From assembly GCA_020345785.1 (NCBI GenBank), contig CP070771.1, positions 254,597 to 270,847 of the forward strand: a stretch of 16,251 bases of DNA. The letters run 5' to 3'. The notes under the pieces are model-generated. The model made no database searches. It saw only the letters and a list, made by a program, of their open reading frames with translations, and was not told the DNA's origin. Shown in pieces: positions 14,636 to 16,251 of this stretch. The DNA comes from Desulfobacterales bacterium (GTDB lineage Bacteria > Desulfobacterota > Desulfobacteria > Desulfobacterales > JAFDCJ01). The position numbers were made by a program, and so were the translations under genes. How positions within the stretch are numbered: position 1 is the first letter of the stretch; each line of letters starts with the position of its first letter.

Positions 14636-14649
14636 TGCAGCCGTTCGGG

Positions 14650-16251
14650 TCAGGCGGGCTCGGATTCGGTGCGCAAGTCCTGAATCATCGCCTGATCCGC
14701 ATAGGCCTTGTCCGGGTTGTAGCAGGTGAGACAGCAATACAGACACCGGTTGCTTTCCCCCTGGGCGGCTTCCTCGGATAAAACCTGGTCGACTTCGACA
14801 AAAGAATGAATCCGTTCGGCAACCGGCAGTTCCGGCATGGGGGCCCTTCGGTTTTTAACGACTCCCGGTACCTGGTCGAAAATGGTTTCAGCTATCAGAT
14901 CCTTGGCCAATTCCTTTGGATCCGCACTGACCGGTTGTCCCATGACGTACTGATGAATCGAGCGGGCGGCCCGTCGTCCACCGCCGATGGCAGTTACCAC
15001 CAGGCTTGGGCCGGTGGCCGCATCCCCCGCGGCGAACAGATGGGGAATATTGGACTGCAGGGTTGCAGGATCGACTTCGATGGTATTCCAGCGGGTGGTT
15101 TTAAGTTCCATGACCTGTTCCATGATGCCTTCGGTGAAGGCAACCTCCGGGGATTGGCCGATGGCGGTGATCACCATGTCCGTTTCGATCAGGGTCTCCG
15201 AACCTTCAATGGGGACGGGTCTTCTCCTGCCGCTGGCATCCGGTTCGCCCAACTCCATTTTTAAATATTCAAGATGGGTGACATTGCCGTTATCATCTCC
15301 GATGACGCGAACCGGAGCCGCCAAAAACTGAAATTTGACACCTTCCTCCTCAGCGGCATCGATTTCCACCTCGTTGGCCGGCATTTCATTGCGGGTCCGG
15401 CGATAGACGATGTAAACATTTTCGACTCCCAGCCGGAGCAGATTGCGGGTACAGTCAATGGCCGTATTGCCGCCGCCGATAATAACGGCTGAGCGGCCGA
15501 CCGGTATTTTTTCACCGCCGGCCAGACGCGATAAAAAGTCAATGCCTGTGTAGCACCCTTTCAAATCCTCACCTTCCACCCGCAGTTTTGAATCCTGCCA
15601 GGCGCCGATACCCAGAAAAACGGCATCATAGCCTTTGGCTGCCAGGGATGCCAGGTCAAAATCGCGGCCGAATTTCATATTGGTGTGCGCTTCGATGCCA
15701 AGATTGAGGATGCCTTCGATTTCCCAATCCAGCACCTTTTTGGGCAGCCGGTATTCGGGAATGCCGTAGCGCAGCATGCCGCCCAATTTCGGCATGGCTT
15801 CATATATGGTTACATCGTGTCCCAGTCTTTTCAAAAAGAAAGCACAGGTCAGCCCGGCCGGGCCGCCGCCGACAACCGCCACATGCTTGCCCGTGGAGGG
15901 CGCCACCGGTACCGGCAATCGTTTGCCGGCGTTCATTTCATAATCCGCAGCAAAGCGTTTCAGCTGGTTGATGGAGACCGGATCGTCTTCGATTCCCCTT
16001 CGGCAATTCTCCTCGCAGGGATGCGGACACACCCGGCCGCACGCCAGCAGCAAAGGATTGCGCTCCCGGATCGTGCTGACGGCACCCTCATAGTCGCCCC
16101 CCCGAATTTGAGCGATGTATTTAGGGATATCGATTTCCGCCGGGCAGGTTTGCCGGCAGGGTGCCAGTCGATCATCGGATTGGTTGAAATGCAGAATACG
16201 CTGGGATGCCGTCGTTACATTCATGACACCTTTGGGGCAGATCTGCTCGCA
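14650..16251 (-). CDS. GltD/NfnB-like FAD/NAD(P)H oxidoreductase, C-terminal part of a probable RnfB fusion (5' end outside window)
   Basis: Numbered from the internal ATG at 16224 (524 residues). A Fer4_20-type N-terminal domain has C23, C27, C62, C66, C70 and C74. The FAD site is VAVVGGGPAGL (115-125), the NAD(P)H site is AVIIGGGNTAIDC (246-258) with YRRTRNEMPA (274-283), and a second FAD contact is FAAGDAATGPS (397-407). This is the architecture of the glutamate synthase small subunit and of bifurcating NfnB. The frame does not begin at this ATG: the nine upstream codons to the window edge are open and read CEQICPKGV, the end of a C-x2-C-x2-C-x3-C-P ferredoxin motif of the kind found in RnfB. 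No ribosome-binding site precedes the ATG. A C-terminal RCLYCCLTC (493-501) is unusual. Position ahead of cytochrome and rnfC suggests it feeds the Rnf complex. Confidence 0.85.
   Translation of the reverse strand, partial: CEQICPKGVMNVTTASQRILHFNQSDDRLAPCRQTCPAEIDIPKYIAQIRGGDYEGAVSTIRERNPLLLACGRVCPHPCEENCRRGIEDDPVSINQLKRFAADYEMNAGKRLPVPVAPSTGKHVAVVGGGPAGLTCAFFLKRLGHDVTIYEAMPKLGGMLRYGIPEYRLPKKVLDWEIEGILNLGIEAHTNMKFGRDFDLASLAAKGYDAVFLGIGAWQDSKLRVEGEDLKGCYTGIDFLSRLAGGEKIPVGRSAVIIGGGNTAIDCTRNLLRLGVENVYIVYRRTRNEMPANEVEIDAAEEEGVKFQFLAAPVRVIGDDNGNVTHLEYLKMELGEPDASGRRRPVPIEGSETLIETDMVITAIGQSPEVAFTEGIMEQVMELKTTRWNTIEVDPATLQSNIPHLFAAGDAATGPSLVVTAIGGGRRAARSIHQYVMGQPVSADPKELAKDLIAETIFDQVPGVVKNRRAPMPELPVAERIHSFVEVDQVLSEEAAQGESNRCLYCCLTCYNPDKAYADQAMIQDLRTESEPA

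Overview
The window looks like a chromosomal segment from an anaerobic, respiratory bacterium of the Desulfobacterota (sulfate-reducer type, Desulfobacterales-like). This is an inference from content: a K+-independent type H+-pumping pyrophosphatase, a YeiH-type putative sulfate exporter, an Rnf ion-pumping operon accompanied by a tetraheme c-type cytochrome, CarD and universal stress proteins, and repeat-rich spacer DNA of a kind I associate with that group. No rRNA, tRNA, CRISPR array or transposase gene was seen.

Left half, plus strand. (1) The 3' part of hppA, whose N-terminus lies outside the window, ends in a strong intrinsic terminator. (2) A two-gene unit carries a CarD-type RNA polymerase-binding regulator and an RluD-type pseudouridine synthase. 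(3) A lone CaCA-family cation/Ca2+ antiporter has altered ion-site residues. (4) A long leader with five Shine-Dalgarno-like motifs and a small ORF precedes a YeiH-family transporter with its own terminator. (5) A compact three-gene cassette, 6736-8794, has two tandem paralogues of unknown function, each with one hydrophobic segment, followed by a GNAT/FemAB-like acyltransferase candidate. It ends 1 bp from the convergent end of a minus-strand universal stress protein gene.

Middle. Positions 9282-9970 carry no convincing gene. They hold a good sigma70-like promoter for the stress protein, a short inverted repeat, and a roughly 270-bp element made of nested inverted repeats (9635-9908) that resembles a MITE or REP-type element. 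It lies just downstream of rnfA.

Right half, minus strand. A single-direction block reads: [probable RnfB-GltD-like fusion, cut by the window edge] - tetraheme cytochrome c - rnfC - rnfD - rnfG - rnfE - rnfA. The membrane core (A, D, E, G) has the expected cysteines and flavinylation threonines. Two things are unusual. RnfC keeps both [4Fe-4S] motifs but lacks the glycine-rich NADH/FMN site of classical RnfC. There is also no rnfB after rnfA. Instead the first gene encodes a GltD/NfnB-like FAD/NAD(P) flavoprotein whose reading frame stays open upstream into the end of a ferredoxin-type cluster motif. The most economical reading is an Rnf variant in which the pyridine-nucleotide site has moved from RnfC to a flavoprotein module fused to RnfB, with a cytochrome c linking the complex to the periplasmic cytochrome pool. 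This is the most interesting system in the window.
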